Positions 36,291 to 44,493 of a DNA stretch of 44,493 nt are shown piece after piece (position 1 is the first letter of the stretch; each line of letters starts with the position of its first letter). Source of the stretch: Paracidovorax wautersii (GTDB lineage Bacteria; Pseudomonadota; Gammaproteobacteria; Burkholderiales; Burkholderiaceae_C); contig WNDQ01000031.1 in the NCBI GenBank assembly GCA_009912175.1, positions 1 through 44,493 of the forward strand, in the 5' to 3' direction. The notes below the pieces were generated by a model. The model did no database searches, was not told the origin of the DNA, and was given only the letters and a program-made list of their open reading frames with translations. Position numbers and translations under genes: made by a program.

Positions 36291-37310
36291 TCAGCGGGGA
36301 TGGCCCGAGCCCTGCAGCAGCGCGGCGGCCTGCGCCACCAGGGTTTCCTGCAGCAGGCCGGCGTTGAAGGGGTGCTCGGCATGGCGCGCCAGCTGCTTGA
36401 GCTGCGCGGCCCAATCGTTGAGTGCGGCCAGGGCCGGCGGGCGCGGCAGATCGGCCGGGCCAAAAAAGCGCGGTGCGGCGCCCTGGGCCGTGCTCATCAA
36501 GTCGTGGCAGAGCTTGGTAAGCACGTCCAGCATCTCGGCCGGCGTGCGCCCGGCCAACGCTTGCACATCGCCCTTGGCCAGTGCGCGTGGCAGTTGTTGC
36601 CATTGGCGGGCGTCGACTTCGCCGCGCGCCCAGGCCAGTGCGTCGGCTGGACGGCCGCCCGCGGCCTGCAGCAGCACGGCCGCATCGCCCGCGGACACGC
36701 CGCAGGCCTGCAGCCAGGGCAAGGCCTCGTCGGTCGCGGGCCAGCGCAGCGTGTGGCTCAGGCAGCGGCTGCGGATGGTGGGCAGCAACTGGTGCGCGGC
36801 CTCGCTGGCCAGCAGAAAACGTACGTCGCCTGGCGGCTCTTCCAGCGTCTTGAGCAGCGCGTTGGCGGTGACCGCGTTCATGCGCTCGGCCGGGTAGACC
36901 AGCAGCACCTTGCCGCGCCCGCGCGAGCTGGTACGCTGCGTGAACTCGATGGCATCGCGCATGGCTTCCACGCGGATTTCGCGGCTGGCCTTACGCTCCT
37001 TGTCATCGATCTTTTTCTGGCTGACCTCGTCGAGCGGCCAGCCCAGGGCGACCATGGCGGTCTCGGGCATGAGCACGCACAGATCGGGGTGGGTGTGCGC
37101 GGCCACCAGCTTGCAGCTGGCGCAATGCCCGCAAGCGCCTTGCGGCGTGGCCTGCTCACACAGCCAGGCCGTGGCCACTTCCAGGCCCAGGGCCTGCTGG
37201 CCCAGGCCCGAGGGCCCTTGCAGCAGCCAGGCATGGCCGGGCTGGCGCAGCAGGTGTTCGAGCTGCTGCTGCAGCCAGGGCGCCCATTCGGCGCTGGTGC
37301 GCGCGCTCAC
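36291..37310 (-). CDS. holB: DNA polymerase III delta-prime subunit
   Basis: A 339-residue clamp-loader subunit. The P-loop is degenerate ([10 protein letters not shown], no Lys), as expected for delta-prime. The zinc-binding CGHCASCK and the helicase-like [11 protein letters not shown] (SRC arginine-finger motif) and [18 protein letters not shown] are clear. GTG 37310 overlaps the tmk stop by 4 bases (GTGA), so translation is coupled. It ends 7 bases before the tatD start. Confidence 0.93.
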   Translation of the reverse strand: MSARTSAEWAPWLQQQLEHLLRQPGHAWLLQGPSGLGQQALGLEVATAWLCEQATPQGACGHCASCKLVAAHTHPDLCVLMPETAMVALGWPLDEVSQKKIDDKERKASREIRVEAMRDAIEFTQRTSSRGRGKVLLVYPAERMNAVTANALLKTLEEPPGDVRFLLASEAAHQLLPTIRSRCLSHTLRWPATDEALPWLQACGVSAGDAAVLLQAAGGRPADALAWARGEVDARQWQQLPRALAKGDVQALAGRTPAEMLDVLTKLCHDLMSTAQGAAPRFFGPADLPRPPALAALNDWAAQLKQLARHAEHPFNAGLLQETLVAQAAALLQGSGHPR

Positions 37311-37993
37311 GATGCGGCTCCGGCCGCGGGCGGCGTCTGGGCGGCGGCCGTGCCGGCGTCCAGCCAGCCGCGCGCCACGAAGGCCGCCGCCACCTGCCGC
37401 CAGACCTCGGGCTTGCTGCGGTTCGCGTCGATCTGCGCAAAACGCGCCGGCTGCGCGGCCGCGCGTGCGGCATAGCCACCCGCTACGCGGCTGAAGAATT
37501 CGACGGGCAGGGATTCGAAGCGGTCGGGCGCGCGTGCGCCGGCCAGGCGTTCGGCGGCAACGGCAGGCGGCACGTCGAACCACACGGTCAGGTCGGGCTG
37601 GCGAATCGGCGCGCCGGGCTGTGTGGCCTGCACCCAGGTTTCGAGCGCGCCCAGCACGTCCAGGTCAAAACCGCGTCCGGCGCCCTGGTAGGCGAAGGTG
37701 GCGTCGGTGAAACGGTCGCACAGCACCACCTCGCCGCGCGCCAGGGCCGGCTCGATGACTTGCTGCAGGTGGTCGCGGCGGCCGGCAAAGGCCAGCAGCG
37801 CTTCGGTCAGCGCGTCCATGTTCTCGCCCAGCAGCAGGGTGCGCAGCTTCTCGGCCAGCGGCGTGCCGCCGGGCTCGCGCGTGAGCGTCACGGCCCGGCC
37901 CTGCGCCTCGAAGGCACGCGCCAGGGCCTGGATGTGCGTGGACTTGCCCGCGCCGTCAATGCCTTCGAACGTGATGAACAGGCCAGCGGCCAT
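37307..37993 (-). CDS. tmk: Thymidylate kinase
   Basis: A 228-residue dTMP kinase. P-loop GIDGAGKST at residues 11-19, the DRF region [18 protein letters not shown] with the DR(Y/F) motif, and [15 protein letters not shown] are diagnostic. It phosphorylates dTMP to dTDP. A ~15-residue Ala-rich C-terminal tail ([16 protein letters not shown]) is likely disordered. It starts at ATG 37993, 95 bases after mltG. Confidence 0.95.
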   Translation of the reverse strand: MAAGLFITFEGIDGAGKSTHIQALARAFEAQGRAVTLTREPGGTPLAEKLRTLLLGENMDALTEALLAFAGRRDHLQQVIEPALARGEVVLCDRFTDATFAYQGAGRGFDLDVLGALETWVQATQPGAPIRQPDLTVWFDVPPAVAAERLAGARAPDRFESLPVEFFSRVAGGYAARAAAQPARFAQIDANRSKPEVWRQVAAAFVARGWLDAGTAAAQTPPAAGAAS

Positions 37994-38088
37994 AAACGGA
38001 AATCCTTGTAGTCGGTCGCGGGGCTGAACCCGCTGCGGCATTATCCGCCGCACAGGCGGCACTGAAGCCAGGCGCCTGGAACAGGGTC

Positions 38089-39120
38089 TTACTTCTTGCG
38101 GATGAACTGGTCGACCGCGCGGTTGTGATCGTTCAGGCTCGGGCTGAACTGGCTGCTGCCGTCCCCGCGCGAAACGAAGTACAGCGCGGTAGTCGCCTCG
38201 GGCTGCACGGCGGCCATCAGCGCGGCGTTGCCGGGCATGGCGATCGGCGTGGGCGGCAGGCCGGTGCGGGTGTAGGTGTTCCACGGCGTGTCGGTGTCCA
38301 GGTGCGCGCGGCGCAGGCGGCCTTCAAAGGCCACGCCATTGGCTTCGCTGGCGCCATAGATGACGGTCGGGTCGGTCTGCAGCGGCATGCCGATGCGCAG
38401 GCGGTTGGCGAACACACCGGCGATCTGCCCCCGGTCGGCGGCCAGGCCGGTTTCTTTCTCGACGATGCTGGCCAGGATCAGCGCGTCGTCAGGCGTTTTC
38501 AGCGGCAGGTTGGGCGCACGCACGCTCCAGGCGGCTTCGAGCCGCCGGTCCATGGCCTGCAGTGCCTGGCGCAGCACCAGCAGGTCGCTGGTGTTCTTGG
38601 GGTAGATGTAGGTGTCCGGGAAAAAACGGCCTTCGGGCGCCACGCTGTCGCGGCCCAGCCGGGCCATGATTTCGGCGCCCGACAGGCCCGCCGTGTCGGG
38701 CTTGAGGTGGTCGGCGCGGGCCAGCGCCTCGCGGAACTGGCGGAAGGTCCAGCCTTCAACCAGCGTGACCTGGCGCAGTGCCTGGCGGCCATTGGCCAGC
38801 ATGTCGAGCAACTCGGCTGGGCTGGTGCCCTTCTTGATCTCGTAGCTGCCGGCCTTGATGTCGCGCGCATGGCCCGACAGGCGGAACCACACATAAAGAA
38901 GGGGCGGCGGCACCTGCACGCCTGCAGCGGCCACACCCTGGGCGACGTCGCGCGCCGATTCGCCGCGTTCGATGGCCAGATCGACCACGTCGGCCTGCTG
39001 CGGCAGCGGCCTTTGCACCCACCACGCGGCGGCGCCCCCCAGGACGAGCGCGACGAGCACCAGCGACAACAGCAGACGAATCAGCTTCCGGAAAAAACGC
39101 AAATCAAAACCCCAAGGCAC
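38089..39120 (-). CDS. mltG: Endolytic murein transglycosylase MltG
   Basis: A 343-residue inner-membrane enzyme that cuts growing glycan strands. One N-terminal membrane segment ([20 protein letters not shown]) is followed by a LysM-like part and the YceG domain with catalytic Glu221 in [30 protein letters not shown] and YNTYxxxGLPPxPI-like [18 protein letters not shown] are family motifs. The start is GTG 39120; the -10-like TATCCT lies 5 bases before it. First gene of the mltG-tmk-holB-tatD block, divergent from ygfZ. Confidence 0.94.
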   Translation of the reverse strand: MPWGFDLRFFRKLIRLLLSLVLVALVLGGAAAWWVQRPLPQQADVVDLAIERGESARDVAQGVAAAGVQVPPPLLYVWFRLSGHARDIKAGSYEIKKGTSPAELLDMLANGRQALRQVTLVEGWTFRQFREALARADHLKPDTAGLSGAEIMARLGRDSVAPEGRFFPDTYIYPKNTSDLLVLRQALQAMDRRLEAAWSVRAPNLPLKTPDDALILASIVEKETGLAADRGQIAGVFANRLRIGMPLQTDPTVIYGASEANGVAFEGRLRRAHLDTDTPWNTYTRTGLPPTPIAMPGNAALMAAVQPEATTALYFVSRGDGSSQFSPSLNDHNRAVDQFIRKK

Positions 39121-39125
39121 GTAGC

Positions 39126-39147
39126 AGGATAAGCGGCTGATGATAAT
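39126..39147. promoter_or_regulatory. Divergent -10 boxes of mltG and ygfZ
   Basis: GATAAT at 39142-39147 is 6 bases before the ygfZ ATG (39154). On the minus strand TATCCT (39131-39126) is 5 bases before the mltG GTG. As at dnaE/trhO, both messages would start at or beside the start codon. The gap is only 33 bases. Confidence 0.5.
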
Positions 39148-39153
39148 TCACCC

Positions 39154-40143
39154 ATGACCACCCAGCCCTCTGCTCCCGTCTCCCTTCCTCCCCTGCCCCA
39201 GGGCCTGGCGCCGCTGCCCCATCTGGGCGTCATCCGCGCGCGCGGCGAGGAGGCCGCCGCCTTCCTGCAGGGCCAGCTCAGCAACGACGTGCAGTTGCTC
39301 AAGCCCGGCCAGGCGCGCCTGGCGGCCTACTGTTCGCCCAAGGGCCGGGTGCTGGCCGCCTTCATCGTCTACAAGGAACCGGCCCAGGTCGAAGGCCAGT
39401 CGCCCGACCTGCTGCTGGTCTGCGCACGCGACCTGCTGGCGGCCACGCTCAAACGCCTGTCGATGTTCGTGCTGCGCGCCAAGGTCAAGCTGAGCGATGC
39501 CAGCGACGACTACCGCCTCTTCGGCTTTGCCGGCACCCACCCGGCGCTGGCCGGCCTGGCGCCCGAGCCCTGGACCGGCGCGGCCCTGCCAACTGCAGGC
39601 GCCGCCATCCGCCTGCAAGCCGCCGCAGGCCAGCCCCGCGCCCTGCTGATCGCGCCGGCCGGCGACGGCCCGGTTCTGGCGGACGCCGCCGAGCAGGCAA
39701 CGGCCGACTGGTTGTGGCTCGACACCCTGGCCGGCGTTCCGCTGGTCAGCAACGCCGTCACCGACCAGTTCGTGCCGCAGATGCTCAACTACGAGTCGAC
39801 CGGCGGCGTGAACTTCAAGAAAGGCTGCTACCCGGGCCAGGAAGTCGTTGCCCGCAGCCAGTTCCGCGGCACGCTCAAGCGGCGCCTCTACATCGTGCAG
39901 TCGCCCGTGCCCCTGCAGGCCGGGCAGGACGTGCTGCAAGGCCCCAAGGCCGACGAGATCACGGGCCTGGTGGTCCAGAGCGCGCCCGTGCCGCAGGCAG
40001 AGGCGGCGCTGTGGCTGGCCAATGTCTCGGTCCAAATTGCGGCCGTCGAGTCGACCGAGGGCCTGTATGTGACCGGGCCTGACGGCCAGTTCGCCCCTTT
40101 GATGCTCATCGAAAGACCTTACGATCTGCTTCAAGACATCTGA
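39154..40143 (+). CDS. ygfZ: Folate-binding protein YgfZ (iron-sulfur cluster repair/assembly)
   Basis: A 329-residue GcvT-like protein. The conserved KKGCYPGQEVVAR motif has Cys225; the N-terminus (LPHLGVIRARGEEAAAFLQG, QLSNDV) also fits. YgfZ needs folate and helps maintain certain Fe-S enzymes, including MiaB. The promoter box lies 6 bases upstream. It stands alone, followed by an AT-rich hairpin. Intact. Confidence 0.94.
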   Translation: MTTQPSAPVSLPPLPQGLAPLPHLGVIRARGEEAAAFLQGQLSNDVQLLKPGQARLAAYCSPKGRVLAAFIVYKEPAQVEGQSPDLLLVCARDLLAATLKRLSMFVLRAKVKLSDASDDYRLFGFAGTHPALAGLAPEPWTGAALPTAGAAIRLQAAAGQPRALLIAPAGDGPVLADAAEQATADWLWLDTLAGVPLVSNAVTDQFVPQMLNYESTGGVNFKKGCYPGQEVVARSQFRGTLKRRLYIVQSPVPLQAGQDVLQGPKADEITGLVVQSAPVPQAEAALWLANVSVQIAAVESTEGLYVTGPDGQFAPLMLIERPYDLLQDI

Positions 40144-40160
40144 AAATCTTTTTGATTTTC
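40142..40160 (+). terminator. AT-rich hairpin at the ygfZ stop
   Basis: GAAAATC and GATTTTC pair perfectly around a TTTTT loop, and the hairpin overlaps the TGA. There is no long U tract, so it may protect or terminate weakly. The gap to 40227 holds nothing else recognisable. Confidence 0.4.
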
Positions 40161-40227
40161 AATAGAAATCCTGAACACCTAGAAATCACTTGAACAGTCG
40201 TTTCCAGGAGCGGTTTCAAAAAGTACG

Positions 40228-40569
40228 TCAATCGCCCCTATTTGCCAAAGCCCGCGGCGCAAGCGGATGCTCGATTCCGCCGTCGCCATAGCTCGACACC
40301 ACCTGGGCGATGACGACCTGGTAGCCCTTGAGCCAGCGCGCCTGCTGGCGTTTGGCGTCGAGGTGGGCCGGGTGCTTCATGAGCGCCTGCAGCGCCTCCA
40401 TCGACTCCCAGTAATAGACGTTCGACACCAGGCCGGTCGATGCATTCGTCCAGCTTTCCTCGCCCAGGTAGCCAGGCATGGCGCGCGTGAGTTGGGCGAT
40501 GGACTCATCCAGCGCATAAAACGCTTCATCGAATTCGCCGGGCATGAAAGTGAAGGTGGCGGTGTACAT
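40228..40569 (-). CDS. Antibiotic biosynthesis monooxygenase (ABM)-fold protein
   Basis: A 113-residue small dimeric alpha/beta-barrel type protein. MYTATFTFMPGEFDEAFYAL, then YLGEESWTNASTGLVSNVYY and WESMEALQALMKHPAHLDAK match ABM/EthD-like folds. Members oxidise quinone-type compounds or are heme-related; the substrate is unknown. ATG 40569 is 7 bases after the PaiB-like stop, so they are co-transcribed. Confidence 0.8.
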   Translation of the reverse strand: MYTATFTFMPGEFDEAFYALDESIAQLTRAMPGYLGEESWTNASTGLVSNVYYWESMEALQALMKHPAHLDAKRQQARWLKGYQVVIAQVVSSYGDGGIEHPLAPRALANRGD

Positions 40570-40576
40570 GCGGCGC

Positions 40577-41200
40577 TCACCCTGCCCCGCGCATGGCCTG
40601 GGCCAGGTCGTCGTGGCCCCTCGCCTGCAGCGTGTCAGCGGCCTGCTGGCGGTCGCGCGGCTCCTTGTTCTGGCTGAGCTTGACCTTGCCGACCAGGGAC
40701 GTGACGGCGATCTCGATGCCCACGATGTGGCGCAGCAGCTCGTCGATGTAGCCCGGCGCTGCGTCACCCATCTTCCACGGCCGGGGCTCGGCCGCTTCGT
40801 GCCGGCGCGTCAGGCGGCCCACCACGCCGCGCACAAAACGCTCGTCGTCACGCACGGTCAGGATGCCGTGGGCGTGCACGACCTCGTAGTTCCAGGTCGG
40901 CACCTGGCGGTGCGCCTCGTGTTTGCTGGGGTACCAGTTGGGCGAGATGTAGGCCTGCGCGCCCCGAAACACGACCATCACGGGCGTGCCCGTCGGGCAA
41001 CGCTGCCACAGCGGATTGGCGCGGGCCACGTGGGCGGTGAGCAGGCCGTGCGGCCCGGCGTCGGCATCGAACTCGAAGGGAATGTGGTCGGCGTCCAGGC
41101 CGTCGGCGCCGTGGGTCACCAGCACGCCCAGCGGGTTGTCGCGGAGGATGCGGGCCAGTTCCTGGGGACGGTTTTCGGCAAAGTGGGCAGGAATGTACAT
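40577..41200 (-). CDS. FMN-binding PaiB-like protein
   Basis: A 207-residue split-barrel protein of the FMN-binding negative transcriptional regulator family. MYIPAHFAENRPQELARILR, then HIPFEFDADAGPHGLLTAHV, RANPLWQ and YISPNWYPSKHEAHRQVPTW NYEVV are diagnostic. It may regulate or be a flavin-linked oxidase; PaiB of Bacillus represses sporulation and protease genes. It is divergent from a MocR-type regulator with paired GGTCCAG sites between them. Confidence 0.93.
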   Translation of the reverse strand: MYIPAHFAENRPQELARILRDNPLGVLVTHGADGLDADHIPFEFDADAGPHGLLTAHVARANPLWQRCPTGTPVMVVFRGAQAYISPNWYPSKHEAHRQVPTWNYEVVHAHGILTVRDDERFVRGVVGRLTRRHEAAEPRPWKMGDAAPGYIDELLRHIVGIEIAVTSLVGKVKLSQNKEPRDRQQAADTLQARGHDDLAQAMRGAG

Positions 41201-41269
41201 GGGGCGAACACGAGGAAAAAGGCAGCGGAGGAAGCGCCTGACTATGGCTGGCAACCGGCACAATCAGAA

Positions 41270-41300
41270 GGTCCAGTTTTGGTGATTCTTGATGGTCCAG
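41270..41300. promoter_or_regulatory. Candidate MocR operator: two GGTCCAG direct repeats
   Basis: GGTCCAG occurs at 41270-41276 and 41294-41300, 24 bp apart, both in the wider form A(A/T)GGTCCAG(T/C)TT. Its reverse, CTGGACC, resembles TauR-type MocR boxes. The second copy overlaps the regulator's start codon, suggesting autorepression. Confidence 0.5.
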
Positions 41301-42806
41301 CTTGAACCAGCGCTCCACGGCCGCCGCGATGCGGCCGGTGCCGGGCGACGCATCTACGACTTGCTGCGCGCGCAGATGGCCGACGGCTCCCTGCCCACCG
41401 GCGCGCCCGTGCCGTCCACACGCGCCCTGGCGGCGGAACTGGGCGTGTCCCGCACCACCGTCACGGCCGCCTACGAACAACTCGCGGCCGAAGGGTTTCT
41501 GGTCACGTCCGTGGGCCGTGCGGCGCGGGTTGCCGCCCCGCTAGCCGTCCCACCGGCCGCTCGCGCGCCCCGGACGCGCGAGAGCCGCCCCGGCCCGGCC
41601 GCCGCATTGTCCGGCTACGGGCACCGCGTGGCCGCCATGAAGTTGCCGACGCTGGCGCCCGCCGATCCCGTCCCTTTTGACTTCGTCTACGGCGCGATTG
41701 CCGCGCGCGACTTCCCCACCCTGGCCTGGCGGCGCGCCCACCAGGTCGAGCTGTTGCGCCAGCAGCAGCGGCTGTACTACGCCCCGCCCGAAGGCGACCC
41801 GGCGCTGCGGCAGGCGCTGCAAGGCTACTTGCGGCGCGCGCGCGGGCTGACTTGCAGTCCCGAGCAGATCATCGTCACGCAAGGATCACAACAGGCCATC
41901 GACCTGTGCGCCCGCCTGCTGCTCGACGCCGGCCAGGCCTTTGCCTTCGAAGCGCCCGGCTACCTGATGGCCCGCCGCTGCTTCGAGGCCACCGGCGCCG
42001 AATGCCTGGCCGTGCCGGCCGACGAGCACGGCCTGGACACCGCCGCGCTGCCGCAGGATGCGCGCGCCCGTCTGGCCTACGTCACGCCCTCGCACCAGTT
42101 CCCGCTGGGCGGCGTATTGCCGATCGGCCGCCGGCTGGCGCTGCTGCACTGGGCCCAGCGCCACCGCGCCTGGGTCGTCGAGGACGACTACGACGGCGAA
42201 TTCCGCTACGGCCAGCGCCCCATCGACGCCCTGCAGTCCATCGACACCGAGGGCCGCGTGATCTACGTCGGCACCTTCTCCAAGGCCCTGTCGCCGCAAG
42301 TGCGGCTGGGCTACCTGGTGCTGCCGAATGAACTCGTGCCCGTTTTCCGCCAGGCCAAACGCCTGGCCGACCGGCATGCCCCCGTGCTGGAACAGCGCGT
42401 ACTGGCCACGCTGATCGCCAGCGGCGTGTACGAGCGCCACGTGCGCCGCATGCGCCGCGAGCACGAACGCCGCCGCCAGGCGCTGATGCAGGCCATCGCC
42501 CAGCACCTGCCCGCCGACGCCCGCGTCGACGGCGCGGCGGCCGGCCTTCACATCGTGCTGTGGCTGCCCTTTCTTCGGCCGCAGGACGAGGCCCCACTGG
42601 CCGCCGCCGCCCGCGCGCAAGGCGTGGGCGTCTACCCCGTTTCACCGCTTTATGCCGACGCCCAGGATCGGACTGCGCAACCCGCGGGCTTGATGCTGGG
42701 CTATGCGAGCCTGACGGTCGGGCAGATCGAACAAGGCATCCGCGTTCTGGGGACGGTGCTCAAGGATTTCGACCCGGGGCTTGCCGACCGTCAGCGCCCG
42801 GCCTGA
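41292..42806 (+). CDS. MocR/PdxR-type regulator (GntR head with aminotransferase domain)
   Basis: A 504-residue regulator. The N-terminal winged helix shows GRRIYDLLRAQMADGSLPTG, VPSTRALAAELGVSRTTVTA and AYEQLAAEGFLVT. After a linker, a type I aminotransferase fold has YYAPPEGDPALRQALQGYL, VTPSHQFPLGGVLP, EDDYDGEFRY and GTFSKALSPQVRLGY with Lys331 as the PLP lysine. Such proteins sense PLP and an amino compound, and often regulate the divergent gene, here the PaiB-like/ABM pair. ATG 41292 was preferred to TTG 41289. Its end overlaps the convergent monooxygenase gene by 16 bases. Confidence 0.94.
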   Translation: MVQLEPALHGRRDAAGAGRRIYDLLRAQMADGSLPTGAPVPSTRALAAELGVSRTTVTAAYEQLAAEGFLVTSVGRAARVAAPLAVPPAARAPRTRESRPGPAAALSGYGHRVAAMKLPTLAPADPVPFDFVYGAIAARDFPTLAWRRAHQVELLRQQQRLYYAPPEGDPALRQALQGYLRRARGLTCSPEQIIVTQGSQQAIDLCARLLLDAGQAFAFEAPGYLMARRCFEATGAECLAVPADEHGLDTAALPQDARARLAYVTPSHQFPLGGVLPIGRRLALLHWAQRHRAWVVEDDYDGEFRYGQRPIDALQSIDTEGRVIYVGTFSKALSPQVRLGYLVLPNELVPVFRQAKRLADRHAPVLEQRVLATLIASGVYERHVRRMRREHERRRQALMQAIAQHLPADARVDGAAAGLHIVLWLPFLRPQDEAPLAAAARAQGVGVYPVSPLYADAQDRTAQPAGLMLGYASLTVGQIEQGIRVLGTVLKDFDPGLADRQRPA

Positions 42807-44128
42807 TCGAAGAACCGATTGCCGGGCCGCGGCAGCCCCAGATGGTCGCGCAGCGTCGTGCCTTCGTATTCGCGCCGGAAAATGCCCCGGCGCTGGAGCT
42901 CGGGCACCAGGCGTTCGACAAAGATGTCCAGCCCGCCCGGCAGCCACGGGAACATGACGTTGAAGCCGTCGCTGCCCTCTTCTTTCAGCCAGCGCTCCAT
43001 CTCGTCGGCCACCGTCGTGGGCGAACCCACAAAGGCCAGGCCACCATAGCCGCCCAGGCGCTGCGCGAGCTGCCGCACGGTGAGGTTCTCGCGCCGTGCC
43101 AGCTCGATGGTGCGTTCGCGCCCGCTCTTGCTCTGGTTGGAGGGCGGCACCTCGGGCAGCGGGGCGTCGAGCTCAAAACCCGAAGCATCGTGGCCTAGCG
43201 CAATCGACAAGGCGGCGATGGCGCTGTCCATGTGGACCAGGCTGTCGAGCCGTGCACGCGTGGCGCGGGCTTCGTCGTCGGTCTCGCCCAGCACGACAAA
43301 AGCGCCCGGCAGAATCTTCAAGTGGTCCGGATTGCGGCCGATGGCGGCCATGCGGCCCTTGACGTCGGCGTAGAAACGCTGGCCGTCGGGCAGGTTGTTC
43401 ACCGCGGTGAAGACCATCTCGGCCGTCTCGGCCGCGAGTTGTTTGCCAGGCTCCGATGCGCCGGCCTGCACGATCACCGGCCAGCCCTGGACCGGCCGCG
43501 CGATGTTCAGCGGCCCCCTGACCGACAGGTGCTCGCCCCGGTGATTGAGCACATGCAGGCGGGCCGGGTCGAAGAAATCGCCGCCCTCGGCATCGCGCAC
43601 GAAGGCATCGTCGGCCCAGCTGTCCCACAGGCCCGTCACCACGTCGTAGAACTCGCGTGCTCGCGCATAACGCGCGTCGTGCGGCGCATGTTCGTCGCGG
43701 CCAAAGTTGAGCGCGGCGTCCGGGTTGCTGGTGGTCACGATGTTCCAGCCGGCCCGCCCCTCGCTGATGTGGTCGAGCGAGGCAAAACGCCGGGCGATGT
43801 GATAGGGCTCGTCGAACGTGGTCGAGGCCGTGGCGACCAGCCCGATGCGGCTGGTCGCCTGGCTGAGAGCCGAGAGCAGCGTGAACGGCTCGAAGGACGT
43901 GACCGTGTGGCTGCGCCGCAGCGCGGCCATCGGCATGTTGAGCACCGCCAGGTGGTCGGCCATGAAAAAGGCGTCGAACTTGGCCTGCTCCAGGCGCTGA
44001 ATCAAATACTTGAGCCTGGTGAAGTTGAAGTTGGCGTCGCGCCACGCCCCGGGGTAGCGCCAGGCGCCCGTGTGAATGCTGACCGGGCGCATGAAGGCGC
44101 CGAGCTTGAGTTGCCGGTTGGAGGTCAT
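42791..44128 (-). CDS. LLM-class flavin monooxygenase (NtaA/SnaA/DszA type)
   Basis: A 445-residue FMNH2-dependent monooxygenase of the nitrilotriacetate/DszA family. LKLGAFMRPVSIHTGAWRYP, FDAFFMADHLAVLNMPMAAL, FEPFTLLSALSQATSRIGLV, SEGRAGWNIVTTSNPDAALN and PLNIARPVQGWPVIVQAG are typical. It needs reduced flavin from a separate reductase not seen here. Substrates in this family include sulfur or nitrogen compounds such as dibenzothiophene sulfone or chelators. ATG 44128 was chosen. The IS begins 83 bases upstream and may have cut off its normal promoter or operon partner. Confidence 0.92.
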   Translation of the reverse strand: MTSNRQLKLGAFMRPVSIHTGAWRYPGAWRDANFNFTRLKYLIQRLEQAKFDAFFMADHLAVLNMPMAALRRSHTVTSFEPFTLLSALSQATSRIGLVATASTTFDEPYHIARRFASLDHISEGRAGWNIVTTSNPDAALNFGRDEHAPHDARYARAREFYDVVTGLWDSWADDAFVRDAEGGDFFDPARLHVLNHRGEHLSVRGPLNIARPVQGWPVIVQAGASEPGKQLAAETAEMVFTAVNNLPDGQRFYADVKGRMAAIGRNPDHLKILPGAFVVLGETDDEARATRARLDSLVHMDSAIAALSIALGHDASGFELDAPLPEVPPSNQSKSGRERTIELARRENLTVRQLAQRLGGYGGLAFVGSPTTVADEMERWLKEEGSDGFNVMFPWLPGGLDIFVERLVPELQRRGIFRREYEGTTLRDHLGLPRPGNRFFDQAGR

Positions 44129-44211
44129 GGGGATGAATGCCGCGCCAAAAGCGGTCGCAGGAAACCGTGGAAAAAGCACCTTAGCGCATCCGCTGGCGCC
44201 GTGCAGCGGAC

Positions 44212-44493
44212 TGATCTTGCCCCCGTTTCACGGACACCCATATAAGCGATTAACTATCGCAATAGGAGGTGGACGATGACCAAGAGCAAGGCAGGCAGAA
44301 AGGGGCAGGAGTTCAGCCTGGAGTTCAGGCAGCAGGCACTGTTGCGAGCGGCCACAGAAGGGGTAACCACGGTGGCTCGTGATCTGGGGTTGCAGCCTGC
44401 CCAGCTGTACAGTTGGCGCGCCCAGGCGCGGCGGCACGACCAGGACGATCAGGCACAACGCTTGGAGTTGGCCGAACATGCACGGCTCAAACG
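44212..44493 (+). mobile_element. Left end of an IS3-family insertion sequence
   Basis: The left terminal repeat (44212-44238, starting TGATCTTGCCCC) is followed by a leader, AGGAGGT and the start of orfA. The element runs off the window. It is of the same type and orientation as the one at 1-316. It lies 83 bases upstream of the LLM monooxygenase start. Confidence 0.9.
44276..44493 (+). CDS. IS3-family transposase OrfA, N-terminal part (cut by window edge)
   Basis: 72 codons are seen. MTKSKAGRKGQEFSLEFRQQ begins, then ALLRAATEGVTTVARDLGLQ with PAQLYSWR, a helix-turn-helix of the transposase_8 type that binds the IS ends, then a helix (RLELAEHARLKR) that continues as a leucine-zipper-like region in the family. 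AGGAGGT lies 6 bases before the ATG. The C-terminus and the frameshift site are outside the window. Confidence 0.9.
   Translation, partial: MTKSKAGRKGQEFSLEFRQQALLRAATEGVTTVARDLGLQPAQLYSWRAQARRHDQDDQAQRLELAEHARLK

Overview
The window is a GC-rich chromosomal segment (roughly two thirds G+C, judged by eye) of a Burkholderiales bacterium, most likely a Comamonadaceae relative. This rests on gene content (dnaE, mltG-tmk-holB-tatD, a liv-type ABC importer beside a Rieske oxygenase, tripartite tricarboxylate transporter genes, chrBA) and on promoters that place TACAAT/GATAAT boxes almost against the start codon. No close relative could be compared, so the family assignment is inference.

Layout. 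1-316 is the right end of an IS3-family element, and 44212-44493 is the left end of a same-type element in the same orientation, so about 43.9 kb is bracketed by direct IS copies. Next to the left IS is the stub of a possibly interrupted gene. Then come an ArnT-like lipid A glycosyltransferase with a PmrA-box-like promoter, dnaE, trhO, a phosphoethanolamine-transferase-like gene broken by an amber codon, a ZntB/CorA channel and an OmpW porin. 10.9-17.4 kb is an aromatic-compound module read on the minus strand: Rieske oxygenase, GntR/FCD regulator, VanB-like reductase, then livK and livH followed by a livM-livF deletion fusion. 17.5-21.5 kb holds a thioesterase-GNAT fusion, an HSL-type esterase and tctBA without tctC. 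22-25 kb is on the plus strand: a DUF892 protein, a palindromic MITE, a MASE1 membrane sensor without an output domain, and an alpha/beta hydrolase with a cysteine nucleophile. 25-28.6 kb holds a damaged MFS gene and the chrBA chromate operon.

28.7-34.7 kb is an iron-uptake and iron-efflux block. The TonB-dependent receptor and ATPase look intact, but the FecB-like binding protein, FecCD-like permease and FetA carry several independent lesions, and fetB is fused to fecB. 34.7-40.1 kb is a conserved housekeeping block (mltG-tmk-holB-tatD-ankyrin on minus, ygfZ on plus) in which the pilZ gene usually found between holB and tatD is absent. The last part is a MocR-type regulator divergent from a PaiB-like/ABM pair, then an LLM flavin monooxygenase.

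The strongest overall signal is selective decay. Replication, tRNA-modification and cell-wall genes are intact, while peripheral transport and envelope genes carry nonsense codons, a homopolymer frameshift and short deletions that splice neighbouring genes together. With flanking IS copies and a MITE, this suggests a genome in active reduction. No CRISPR array, rRNA, tRNA, prophage or recognisable defence system was seen.
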